Below, piece after piece: positions 20,401 through 26,939 of a stretch of DNA of 61,701 nucleotides. Every line of letters starts with the position of its first letter. Position 1 is the stretch's first letter. Origin of the DNA: CAZEVY01 sp964515555 (GTDB lineage: Bacteria > Acidobacteriota > Terriglobia > Bryobacterales > Bryobacteraceae); the NCBI GenBank assembly GCA_964515555.1, contig CAZEVY010000020.1, positions 1-61,701 on the forward strand, given 5' to 3'. A program made the position numbers and the translations under genes. Below the pieces are notes generated by a model. The model did no database searches. It saw only the letters and a list, made by a program, of their open reading frames with translations, and was not told the DNA's origin.

Positions 20401-22163
20401 AGATCCCGGTGACTGCGACCGTTAGCGCCAATGAGCAGGGGCTGCTGCTTTCGCAATCGGGCATGACGTTCACGGCGGTGGCCGGCGGCGGCGCGGTTCC
20501 TTCCGACACCTTCGCGATTCTCAATCGCGGCCGAGGCGTCATGAACTGGTCGGCTTCGACCTCGGTGTCGTCGCCCGGTGGAGTCAACTGGCTGCGCGCG
20601 ACTCCGGGGACCGGCGCCACCGACGGCGACTCCACCGTCGTCCCCGAAGTCACCGTCACCGTCGACCATGCCAACCTGCCGCCCGGTCCCTATTACGGAC
20701 AGATCGAAGTGACGTCGCCGACCGCCGACAATTCGCCGCAAGTCGTCTCGGTGGTGCTCAACGTGCTTTCGGCCGGCAGCGACATCGGCCCCGTGCTGCG
20801 CCCGACCTCGCTGACATTTAGCGGCAACGTCGGCGCCGGTAATCCGCCGCCGAAGAACCTGGTGATCACCAACGTGAGCGCTGACGCCGTGCAGTTCAGC
20901 GCCGGCGAGCAGCGCGCCGTTGGACAGAAGTTCCTGGACGTCCGGCCGGTTAACGGGCCGTTGCAGCCCGGCCAGTTCGCGCCGGTCGCCGTCCAGCCCG
21001 TGGTCGGAAACCTGCCTCCGGGATTCCACACGACCAACGTCGTCTTCGCGGTCGGAAAGCAGAACAGCATCGATACGGTCCTGTCCGCCAACGTTCTGCT
21101 CTTCCTGCTGCCGCCTCGCGCCAACACTGCCACTGGCGTCCGCGCCGCCGAGGGAGACTGCCAGCGCCAGCAGTTGTATCCGGTCTTCGCATCCATCAGC
21201 CGCGGCTTCAGCACCGGCTTCGGCTGGCCGCGGCAGTTGGAGGTCCGCGTGGTCGACAACTGCGGCGTGCCGATGACCGAGGGCTCGGTCTCGCTGGAGT
21301 TCTCCAACGGCGATCCGCCGCTTCAGTTGATCTCGCTCAAGGACACCAAGGACGGACGCTGGCACGGCACCTGGCAGCCGCGTTTCCCGGATCGCAACGT
21401 CCGGATTACGGCCTACGCCGTCGCGCCGGACTCACAGCGCCGATGGTCCGAGCAGGTGCTCGGCGAAGTCTTCGCCAACTCCGATCCTCCTGTGGTGATG
21501 GCCGACGGTGTGTCGCCGCTCGAAGGGCGCAACGCTGTGCTCTCCCCCGGAGGTCTCATTCAGATCGAGGGCGTCAAGCTCGCCCCCACCGACGAGAATG
21601 CGCCGCCCGGCGGCCTGCCCCTCCAGATGGCCGGTACGCTGGTCGTCGTCGGCGGACGGCGCATGCCGCTGCGGTCGGTGAGCGATTCTCGCATCGTCGC
21701 GCAGGTGCCCTTCAACGTGTCGCTGGACGTGCCGATTCAGATGATCATCCGCCGTGGCACTTCCCAGTCGGCGCCGCAGGAAGTTCGCGTCGCGCGCGCG
21801 CGCCCGACCGTGGGAGTCATCCGCAACGAGTCCGGCGGCGAGCTTCTGCCCGATGGCACGGCGGTCCGCGCCGGCGACCGGATCTCGGTCTTCGGTTACG
21901 GATTCGGCGCCGTGCGGCCCGAAGTGCCGCCGGGCACGCTGGCCCCGCAGAGTCCTCCCGCCGAAGTGGTCGCCCCAGTGTCGGCGACGATCGGCGGCGT
22001 CGAGGCTGAAGTGAAAGAGAAGGTGCTCCAGCCGAACGAGATCGGACTCTATCGCATCGACCTCATCGTGCCGCCGGGCGTTCCGGCCGGCGGCGCCGTC
22101 CAGATGGTGTTGCGCGTCGCCAACCAGTCGTCGACCCCGAAGCTGATCGCCGTCGCCGAGTAG
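14472..22163 (+). CDS. Giant secreted multidomain protein (CARDB, seven CUB-like modules, FN3, BACON, TIGR03437)
   Basis: A 2563-residue protein with a signal peptide (about 1-25, 'ALFLAAAAVHA'). Order of domains: CARDB (about 28-150); six CUB-like + FN3 units of about 202 residues starting at 154, 356, 559, 761, 960 and 1164; a second CARDB (about 1363-1485); a seventh CUB-like module (1491-1590); an IPT-like domain; a BACON domain (about 1690-1780, 'CDWTATSTDSFLSIVS'); several BACON/choice-of-anchor-like beta domains (to about 2220); an Ig-like Cys-pair module (about 2225-2310); and TIGR03437 (about 2340-2563). The CUB-like modules share 'PESPHPY.DNYDNT', 'FDFIHV.D..G.PI.GSPF' and 'TVPGATVRIRL..DGS'; the acidic residues resemble CUB calcium ligands. 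There is no catalytic domain, so it probably serves as a surface adhesin or matrix protein. The gene stands alone. Confidence 0.85.
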   Translation: MSRLSRLSRPACVTALFLAAAAVHASPDLIPQNVTLGAASVAAGGNLSVTFTIRNQGTTAAPATMTGLVLSASANLGGLLNSDPTLREVTTSALTAGASSITTTSVTIPPATPPGTYYIWVVADFNLTAGQSDENNDFARSPAFTVTGTASVFPESPHPYPDNYDNTFAYTLPGTGISSINVTFDPLTATEPCCDFIHIMESNGSPIPGSPFSGNQLAGQTKTVPGATVRIRLVTDGSIVAYGFKVSNVVAASTTPTTPGAPSNLAAFTISSTQINLSWTDNSNNETSFRIERRTAGGAFATIATVGANTTSYQNTGLSAGTQYFFRIRAENNTGSSAYTPEVSATTSGTAGGPYPESPHPYPDNYDNTQSYTLIGSGITSINVTFDPQTLVEFGFDYIHVTDGGGAPIPGSPFTGNQLAGQTRTVPGATVRIRLTSDGSVTYFGYRVTNIVAGSTAGQTPAAPSGMTATAVSTSQINLSWTDNSSNETGFRVERRTATGSYATVAIVGANVTAYQSTGLAAATQYLFRVRAENAAGFSAYTAEASATTSAGNTGGLYPESPHPYPDNYDNTWTYTQPGAGITSIVVTFDPLTSVEFGFDYIHVTDGSGNPIAGSPFTGGQLAGQAKTVPGATVRIRLTSDGSVTAFGFRVTNVVAGGTPGATPPAAPSNLTAVPVSTSQINLSWIDNSSNEATFRIERRTATGTFATIATVGANVTAYQNTGLAAGTTYFFRVRAENAAGNSSYTIESSATTPTTAGALPESPHPYADNYDNTWTYTLPGAPSSINVVFDSQTFTEADYDFIHITDGAGTPIAGSPFTGNQLAGQTKVVPGATVRIRLITDGSIVYYGFRVTGITAGAVIGAPAAPSNLLAIAVSSSQVLLTFRDNSANETMFRVERRTATGAFATAATLAANLTSFVDSGLTAGTTYFYRARAENGSGASAYTAEATATTTGAALALPESPHPYFDNYDNTFTYTLPGSGISTISVTFDPRTSVEQGFDFIHVMDGNGNPIQGSPFTGTQLAAATKVVPGATVRIRLTSDGSVTDFGFKVTNVVSGGAVSGPSVPAAPSNLRATASAGRIDLAWNDNSSNETLFRVERRTGSGSFAAIFVTPASATTIIDTGLTAGTTYFYRVRAENTAGVSAYTSEASATTPGSTSGGQFPESAHPYANNFDNTWTYALAGASIASINVSFDVDTFTEPRFDLIYVMDASGNNIAGSPFSGDQLAGQTKTVPGATVRIRLVTDGSVTYYGFRVTGVVAGGVSATPPASPSGLQARALSPTQVFLLWTDNSNNESSFRLERRSGGAYALAGMVGANGTGFTDGNLTAGVTYTYRLRAENAAGVSAFTAEVSIATPAPGTPLPDLNPLNVTLSVATIQPGGALTVTHSLRNLGDAAATASTTRLRLGTNPNAYSGNDPLLVSVTATSVAPGQLLTASNLPITIPAATTPGTYYVWARADALGVLTQSNTANDFARSGAIVVTSTAAPVLPESAHPYTNNFDFTWAYTRTGNPSSINVTFDSQTYTEPGFDFIHVTDNAGNPIPGSPFDGADLAGRTVTVPGATVRIRLVTDASLTYYGFRVTSVEPGTPVVISARPNIFPSFAPSPTAATDPQPVDFVGTGFQQGMTAAIGFPNGGGANVAVQLINSNSFRILAALNTPGVWTIRVTNPDGQQSPLISFTVRPGQAPPTPCSFQVSPTAVILPAGGGTGRVGVTTTSECDWTATSTDSFLSIVSAGGRGSGTAEFSASANNSPNPRSGRVTVAGRTVDVTQSGAARSYSVSPASLLFSFRESGPAPPDQVLTLLSQSPGVSFTATTRVNNGPDWLKVVPAAGPVPGTVVVSVTAPSLTAGVYTGEVILNCAQATPPERRIPVEVRVAPPGLSRLAVAPTSLAFSFFQGGAPATGRLVVSNLGERSAPFGVAAISVGDWLSASPANAEASGALPVIVTVIANPQQLGIGTFNGIIKLTSSITGQALEIPVTATVSANEQGLLLSQSGMTFTAVAGGGAVPSDTFAILNRGRGVMNWSASTSVSSPGGVNWLRATPGTGATDGDSTVVPEVTVTVDHANLPPGPYYGQIEVTSPTADNSPQVVSVVLNVLSAGSDIGPVLRPTSLTFSGNVGAGNPPPKNLVITNVSADAVQFSAGEQRAVGQKFLDVRPVNGPLQPGQFAPVAVQPVVGNLPPGFHTTNVVFAVGKQNSIDTVLSANVLLFLLPPRANTATGVRAAEGDCQRQQLYPVFASISRGFSTGFGWPRQLEVRVVDNCGVPMTEGSVSLEFSNGDPPLQLISLKDTKDGRWHGTWQPRFPDRNVRITAYAVAPDSQRRWSEQVLGEVFANSDPPVVMADGVSPLEGRNAVLSPGGLIQIEGVKLAPTDENAPPGGLPLQMAGTLVVVGGRRMPLRSVSDSRIVAQVPFNVSLDVPIQMIIRRGTSQSAPQEVRVARARPTVGVIRNESGGELLPDGTAVRAGDRISVFGYGFGAVRPEVPPGTLAPQSPPAEVVAPVSATIGGVEAEVKEKVLQPNEIGLYRIDLIVPPGVPAGGAVQMVLRVANQSSTPKLIAVAE
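14931..18541 (+). repeat. Six tandem CUB-like/FN3 coding repeats, period about 606 bp
   Basis: Units begin at 14931, 15537, 16146, 16752, 17349 and 17961 (spacings 606, 609, 606, 597, 612), always at the PES(P/A)HPY codons. Conservation is visible at DNA level (for example GTGCGCATCCG and CCCGGCGCGACCGT recur in most units). This indicates duplication followed by divergence, and a high potential for recombination and for assembly collapse. A seventh copy without FN3 begins at 18942 after the second CARDB domain. Confidence 0.9.
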
Positions 22164-22190
22164 CGGCGCATCCCATCGGCGCGCGCCGCC

Positions 22191-24929
22191 CTACCGCACC
22201 GCGAACGTCACGCCGTCCTGGCTCACCGCGTTGCCGATGCGCAACACCAGCGGCACGGCGGCTCCCGGCGCCACCAGCCGCGGAATCCGGAAGTTCACCT
22301 GCAACAGGCCCGCGACCACGCCGGGCGCCGCGCCCACGTAAACGATTTCGGCGCGCACCCCGCCGACCAGGACCTCGACCGGTGCCACGGGCTTGGGAAA
22401 CACCGCCGCCGCGATCTGCCCGTCGAGGCCCGCCGGTTCAGTCTGCCCCTCCCCGGTGGCGAATGCCACCGCCACCGAATCGATCGCCGAGCGGTTGTCG
22501 GGCGCGTTGAACGTGCCGTCCTGATTCACGACCACTGCGCGCCGCCCACCGGGATACGTGAAGATTCCCGGCGCCGTGGCGACCACGCGAAGCGTTCCGG
22601 TGACCGTCGTCGCGCCCTGAAACTCGATGCGCAGCCGCACCTGCGCCTTCCCGGCGACGCTGTACGGCACGATCGCGCTGATCTGCCGACGCGAGGTGTA
22701 CACCAGCGGCGCGGGCGTCTCGTCGAAGAGCACGCGTGTGCCCGCCAGCAGCGTGGCGACGCGGCCGTTGGAATCGAGCGCCGCCGTCGTCAGGGCCGCC
22801 GGCCCCGAATCGGCTTCCACGAAGATTGTCGCGATCTCGCCCGGCGCGACGTCGCTGCCTTCGAAGCTCGCGGCGTTGACCGCCGCCGGCGGCAGGACTT
22901 CCACGGGGGTAAGGGCGCGAACGCGATAGTTGCCGCCATCGCTGAAGAAGATCTCGCCGTTGGGCGCCACCGTCAGGTGTCCTGGCGTCAGGAATCGCGC
23001 CGCCAGCGCGTTGCCGCCGTCGCCCGAGAATCCCGCGGAACCGTCTCCGGCGATCGCCGACGCCACCCGGTTCGGTGTCACGCGCAGAATCCGCCCCCGC
23101 GTTTGCGCCACTGTGTAGAAGTTGTTCTGCGCGTCGAACGCCATTCCGGTAAACGCCGTCGGACCCGGATCGCCCTGGACCCCGGTGGTGGGCGCGCCGA
23201 GACACGTCGCGATGCGGCCCGAGGTGTCGACGCAGCGGATCACGAGATTTCCGCTGTCGCTGATGTAGACCACTCCGTTGCGATCGACGGCCACGTTGGT
23301 CGGCTGCGAGAGCTGCGCCGCCGTCGCCAGGCCGCCGTCGCCGCTGTATCCCTCCACGCCGGTTCCCGCGAAAGTCGTGACGATGTTGGCCGCGTTGATG
23401 CGCCGGACCCGATGGTTGAACAGATCCGCCAGATAGACGTTGCCTTGCCCGTCCATCGCGAAGCCGTCGGTTCCGTTGAAGGTCGCCGCCAGCGCGCTGC
23501 CGCTGTCGCCGCTGAAGCCGAGCTGCCCCGTGCCGGCGAACGCGTTGACCACGCCGCCGCGGATGATTCGCATTCCGGCGCCGAAGAAGAACGAGAACAG
23601 CAGATCGCCTCCGGTGGTCAGCAACAGCGCCTGCGGATTGCCGACGCCCGCCTGAAGCGCCGGGCCGCCGTTGCCGTCCATCGCCGGGAACCCGGTTCCC
23701 GCGAACGTGCGCAGGATGCTGTCGCTCGCCGTGACGCGCTTGATGCGGTTGTCGACGAAGTCGGAGACGAGGATGTTGCGCGCGGCGTCGGCCGCCACTC
23801 CCGCCGGACCCAGCAGGTACGCGCTCACCGCGGGCTGCCCCTCGCCGGGCGCCGACGTCGAGAAGGTTCCGGCGACGACAGTCACCACGCGCTGCGGCGT
23901 GATGCGCAGAATCGAGCGCCCGCCGAGCACCGCCACCAGCAGGTTCCCCGAAGGTTCGATCGCGATGCCGTTGGGGCCGATCAGGAAGCGCGACGCCGTT
24001 CCCGGAACCACCGTCGAAATGATCCCGCCCGGCGTCACCTGCCGGATCGCGCCGAAGGAGAAATCGGAGAAGAAGAGGTTGCCGTTCGCGTCGGTCACCA
24101 TTCCGGTGGGAAACGTGAGCTGCGCCTGGGTTGCCTGTCCGCCGTCGCCCGCGTTGCCGAACTGGCCGTTGCCCGCGAAGGTGTTGATGATGCCGCTCGC
24201 GTCCACGCGGCGGATGCGGAAGTTGTTGGAGTCGGCGATAAACAGGTCGCCGTTGCGATTGAACGCCAGCCCGCGCGGACCCGAGAGCAGCGCGCCGCGG
24301 GCCGCCGTACCGTCGCCCGCGAATCCGGAGCGTCCGCCGCCGGCGAGCAGCCGGAGAACGCCGGGACTCTCGATCGCCCACACGCGCGCGGCGCCATCTT
24401 CGGCGAAAACGATGCGGCCCGCCGGATCGATGGTCACCGCGGTGATGAACCCGAGGACGGCGCCACGCGCGGCCAGCCCGTCGAAGGGCTGCACCAGGCC
24501 GCCGCCGGCGACCGTGCGGATGTTCCCCGACGTGTCGATGACGCGGATGCGCCCGTTGGCCGAATCGGCGACCACCAGGTTGCCCGCCGCATCGATCGCC
24601 AGCGCCCGCGGACTGCCGAGCGAGGCGTCGATCGCCGGGCCACCGTCGCCGCTGGGACCCAGGACGCCGTTTCCCGCGAACACAGTGATTACTCCGGCGG
24701 CGCTCACGCGCAGCACGCGCTCGTAGTAGGAATCGCAGAAGTAGAAGTTGCCCTGCGCGTCGGCGACCACGGCCTCCGGCTGCACGAGCAGCGCGTTCGT
24801 CGCCGGTCCCCCGTGTCCCACGAACGGCAGCCGGCCGTTGCCCGCCACCGTGCTGATAACGTAACCGCCCTGCGCCCAGATCGCCGCCGCCGGCAGCAGA
24901 AAGCAGAAGATTCCCTGAATGCTTCTCAA
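22191..24929 (-). CDS. Secreted NHL-repeat beta-propeller protein with TIGR03437 C-terminus
   Basis: A 912-residue exported protein (signal 'GIFCFLLPAAAIWAQ'). Residues about 20-690 consist of NHL-type repeats, each reading roughly 'VSTVAGNG..GFSGDGGPA..A.L..P..VA.D..GN.Y.AD..N.RIRRV'; a dozen or so repeats suggest two propellers. Residues about 690-912 are the TIGR03437 domain ('VNAASFEGSDVAPGEIATIF', 'APGIFTYPGGRRAVVVNQDG'). NHL propellers bind proteins, RNA or glycans; no enzymatic motif is seen. The start is TTG at 24929 with a GAGGGG site 6 bases upstream; the same GAGGGGAAAC leader precedes the gene at 47260. It follows the glycosidase-like gene by 48 bases and may be in the same operon. 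Confidence 0.85.
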   Translation of the reverse strand: MRSIQGIFCFLLPAAAIWAQGGYVISTVAGNGRLPFVGHGGPATNALLVQPEAVVADAQGNFYFCDSYYERVLRVSAAGVITVFAGNGVLGPSGDGGPAIDASLGSPRALAIDAAGNLVVADSANGRIRVIDTSGNIRTVAGGGLVQPFDGLAARGAVLGFITAVTIDPAGRIVFAEDGAARVWAIESPGVLRLLAGGGRSGFAGDGTAARGALLSGPRGLAFNRNGDLFIADSNNFRIRRVDASGIINTFAGNGQFGNAGDGGQATQAQLTFPTGMVTDANGNLFFSDFSFGAIRQVTPGGIISTVVPGTASRFLIGPNGIAIEPSGNLLVAVLGGRSILRITPQRVVTVVAGTFSTSAPGEGQPAVSAYLLGPAGVAADAARNILVSDFVDNRIKRVTASDSILRTFAGTGFPAMDGNGGPALQAGVGNPQALLLTTGGDLLFSFFFGAGMRIIRGGVVNAFAGTGQLGFSGDSGSALAATFNGTDGFAMDGQGNVYLADLFNHRVRRINAANIVTTFAGTGVEGYSGDGGLATAAQLSQPTNVAVDRNGVVYISDSGNLVIRCVDTSGRIATCLGAPTTGVQGDPGPTAFTGMAFDAQNNFYTVAQTRGRILRVTPNRVASAIAGDGSAGFSGDGGNALAARFLTPGHLTVAPNGEIFFSDGGNYRVRALTPVEVLPPAAVNAASFEGSDVAPGEIATIFVEADSGPAALTTAALDSNGRVATLLAGTRVLFDETPAPLVYTSRRQISAIVPYSVAGKAQVRLRIEFQGATTVTGTLRVVATAPGIFTYPGGRRAVVVNQDGTFNAPDNRSAIDSVAVAFATGEGQTEPAGLDGQIAAAVFPKPVAPVEVLVGGVRAEIVYVGAAPGVVAGLLQVNFRIPRLVAPGAAVPLVLRIGNAVSQDGVTFAVR

Positions 24930-24977
24930 TGTTTCCCCTCACGTACAAGGTATCAACGCGTCGGGGAGTCGTGGTGC

Positions 24978-26939
24978 CTACGGCTCCACACCCACCACGT
25001 GCTGTCCGCGCGGCAGCACGATCGTCCAGCCCGCCGGCGACTCCAGCACGCGCGCGTCGTACGGCTCGCCGTCGAGCGTCATGCGCGAGGGCCTGCGGTC
25101 CACTACGGCCGGCGCGCGCGACGAGCTGCGATACGAGAACTCGACACCCGAGCCCACGACTGCCGCCAACCGCAGGTCGCCGTTGAAGTCGAGCAGCCGC
25201 ATCGGCGCCGCCTTCTCACCGCGCTCGACGGTGTGCAGTCCGGGCGGAAGCCACAGCGTCGCGCCGTCCATGGCTGGCCACACCGCGCCGTCGACCAGCG
25301 CGGGGCCGGTCCAGGCGACGCCGACGCCGTGCGGTGAGTCGACCACCAGCTTCCCCGCCCGCCGCTCGAAGCGCGTCACGACCGCCTGCGCCGAAGGCAG
25401 CAGCTTCAGGTCGGGCGCGGTGATCGAGCTCTCGAAGTACAGCGCGACGCGCGGGAACGCGCGCGCGGCCACGTTCACCAGCCGCAGGAACTCGACGCCG
25501 GTCTGCTGCCGCGTCGGATAGACGTCCTGGTAGCGTTCGACGATGTTGATGTCGATGCCGAGCTTGTCGCGCCGCGGCGTGATGGGGTCGTAGCGCGCGG
25601 CGATCTGCGGATAGCGCTCCGGGCCCAGGTGCCACACCGTGGCCGGGTCTTCCACCAGGAACGTGAAGTCGTGGTGGTTGAGCAGCGGCAGCAGGCGCGC
25701 GGCGTCGGCGCCGATGAGGTCGCGCATGCGCGTGTCGAAGCGGTCGTCGACGTGCGTGAGCGCCAGGTCGAGATGACGCGCGCCCTTGCGGATCTCCTCG
25801 AGCTCGCTGATCCACTCCGCCTGCATGCGTCGCGCGAGGTCGGCGCGGTAGTCGAGGAAAGCGCGGATCGACCGGGCGTCGCGGGAGTGGTGCCTCGGGC
25901 CGGCGGCGTCGAAGATCTCGATGGGGTCGAAGCCGCCATCGCGGCGGAACTCGGCGCGGACGTCTGCGTTCATCGGCGTGAAGCGCGCCGCGTTGCCGTG
26001 ACCCTCCAGCGACTCGAAGTAGAGCTCGGCGAGATTCAGGCCGTCCCAGTCGAAGCGCCCGGCAAGCGCACGCAGGCCGTCCGACGCGGCGCGGCGGCAG
26101 TCGGGATTCTGTAGATTCATCAGCCGCCGCCAGTCGAGATGCGCGTCCTGAAGCAGCGCCGTCTTCTCGCGCCACTCGGGATGGTCCTGCCAGAACTTGT
26201 CGCTGACGTGCGGGAACTCGATCCACGCGTACACGAGGATCGCGCGCTTGTGGCAGGCTTCGATGAGCCGCCGCAGATAGGCGTCGCGCTCCTCGTTCGG
26301 CTCGAAGAAGTGCCAGGCGGCGACGTGCAGCGCGGCAATGCCCGCGCGTCGCCAGCGCTCGGCGAAGTAGTCCAGGTCGACGCGGCTGCGGTACGACGCG
26401 TCGAAGAAGGCCCACAGGCGGCGCGCGCGCAGCGGCGGCTCCAGGCCGAGGTCGGCGAGCGCCTGCACCAGGTAGGGGAAGCGCTCGTGGCCGCCCTCCC
26501 CCGGCGGCGCGGCGACCCACAGGATGCCGCCCGCGCCGTGACGGAAACCGGCTGCCATCGGCGCGCCGGTCCACCGTTCCTTCGCGAACACGCGCGCCGC
26601 GGCGGGCATCTGCCACACCGGCAGATCGAGCGGCTTCTCCCAGACGACCTGGAGCTTCGGCGCGTGTGTGTCCTCGATGCTGCGCACGGCGACGCGGCGA
26701 TCGGTCCGCTGGATGCCGATCGAGGCCGCGAGCGGCGAATCGCCTTCGAGGATCACGAAGGCGCCGCGCTCGACGCGGTCGACCCAGTCCTTCACGGTCG
26801 ACGCCGCGACCGGCGGGGTGATGTGGATCGTCTCGCCCGGCGTCAGCCCGACCGAGGAGAGTATGCGCTCCCACGGGCCGGAGTCGGCGAATGCCGCACA
26901 GCAGAACGCCAGCAGCGCGGGCCTAGCGCGACCACGCAT
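24978..26939 (-). CDS. Exported TIM-barrel glycosidase-like protein (PgaB/GHL-type)
   Basis: With the start at 26939 (MRGRARPALLAFCCAAFADS, a signal peptide) the product has 653 residues; the gene overlaps the preceding TPR gene by 17 bases. Residues about 190-470 contain alternating beta/alpha segments of a (beta/alpha)8 barrel: 'RRAGIAALHVAAWHFFEPN', 'LIEACHKRAILVYAWIEFPH', 'LMNLQNPDCRRAASDGLRA' and 'FDWDGLNLAELYFES', the last with acidic residues at a barrel end as in glycoside-hydrolase-like GHL families and the C-terminal half of PgaB. The N-terminal region (20-150) and C-terminal beta region (540-653) are not recognised. Coupling with an outer-membrane TPR/barrel protein suggests it trims or processes an exported polysaccharide. 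Confidence 0.55.
   Translation of the reverse strand: MRGRARPALLAFCCAAFADSGPWERILSSVGLTPGETIHITPPVAASTVKDWVDRVERGAFVILEGDSPLAASIGIQRTDRRVAVRSIEDTHAPKLQVVWEKPLDLPVWQMPAAARVFAKERWTGAPMAAGFRHGAGGILWVAAPPGEGGHERFPYLVQALADLGLEPPLRARRLWAFFDASYRSRVDLDYFAERWRRAGIAALHVAAWHFFEPNEERDAYLRRLIEACHKRAILVYAWIEFPHVSDKFWQDHPEWREKTALLQDAHLDWRRLMNLQNPDCRRAASDGLRALAGRFDWDGLNLAELYFESLEGHGNAARFTPMNADVRAEFRRDGGFDPIEIFDAAGPRHHSRDARSIRAFLDYRADLARRMQAEWISELEEIRKGARHLDLALTHVDDRFDTRMRDLIGADAARLLPLLNHHDFTFLVEDPATVWHLGPERYPQIAARYDPITPRRDKLGIDINIVERYQDVYPTRQQTGVEFLRLVNVAARAFPRVALYFESSITAPDLKLLPSAQAVVTRFERRAGKLVVDSPHGVGVAWTGPALVDGAVWPAMDGATLWLPPGLHTVERGEKAAPMRLLDFNGDLRLAAVVGSGVEFSYRSSSRAPAVVDRRPSRMTLDGEPYDARVLESPAGWTIVLPRGQHVVGVEP

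Noticed and set aside
22977..25337. Long open frame on the plus strand opposite the NHL gene (also similar ones at 44735-47287 and 2606-4243)
   Set aside because: They lie antisense to well-supported genes, are Arg/Ala/Gly-rich with no domain signal, and are expected where GC-rich codons leave the opposite strand open.
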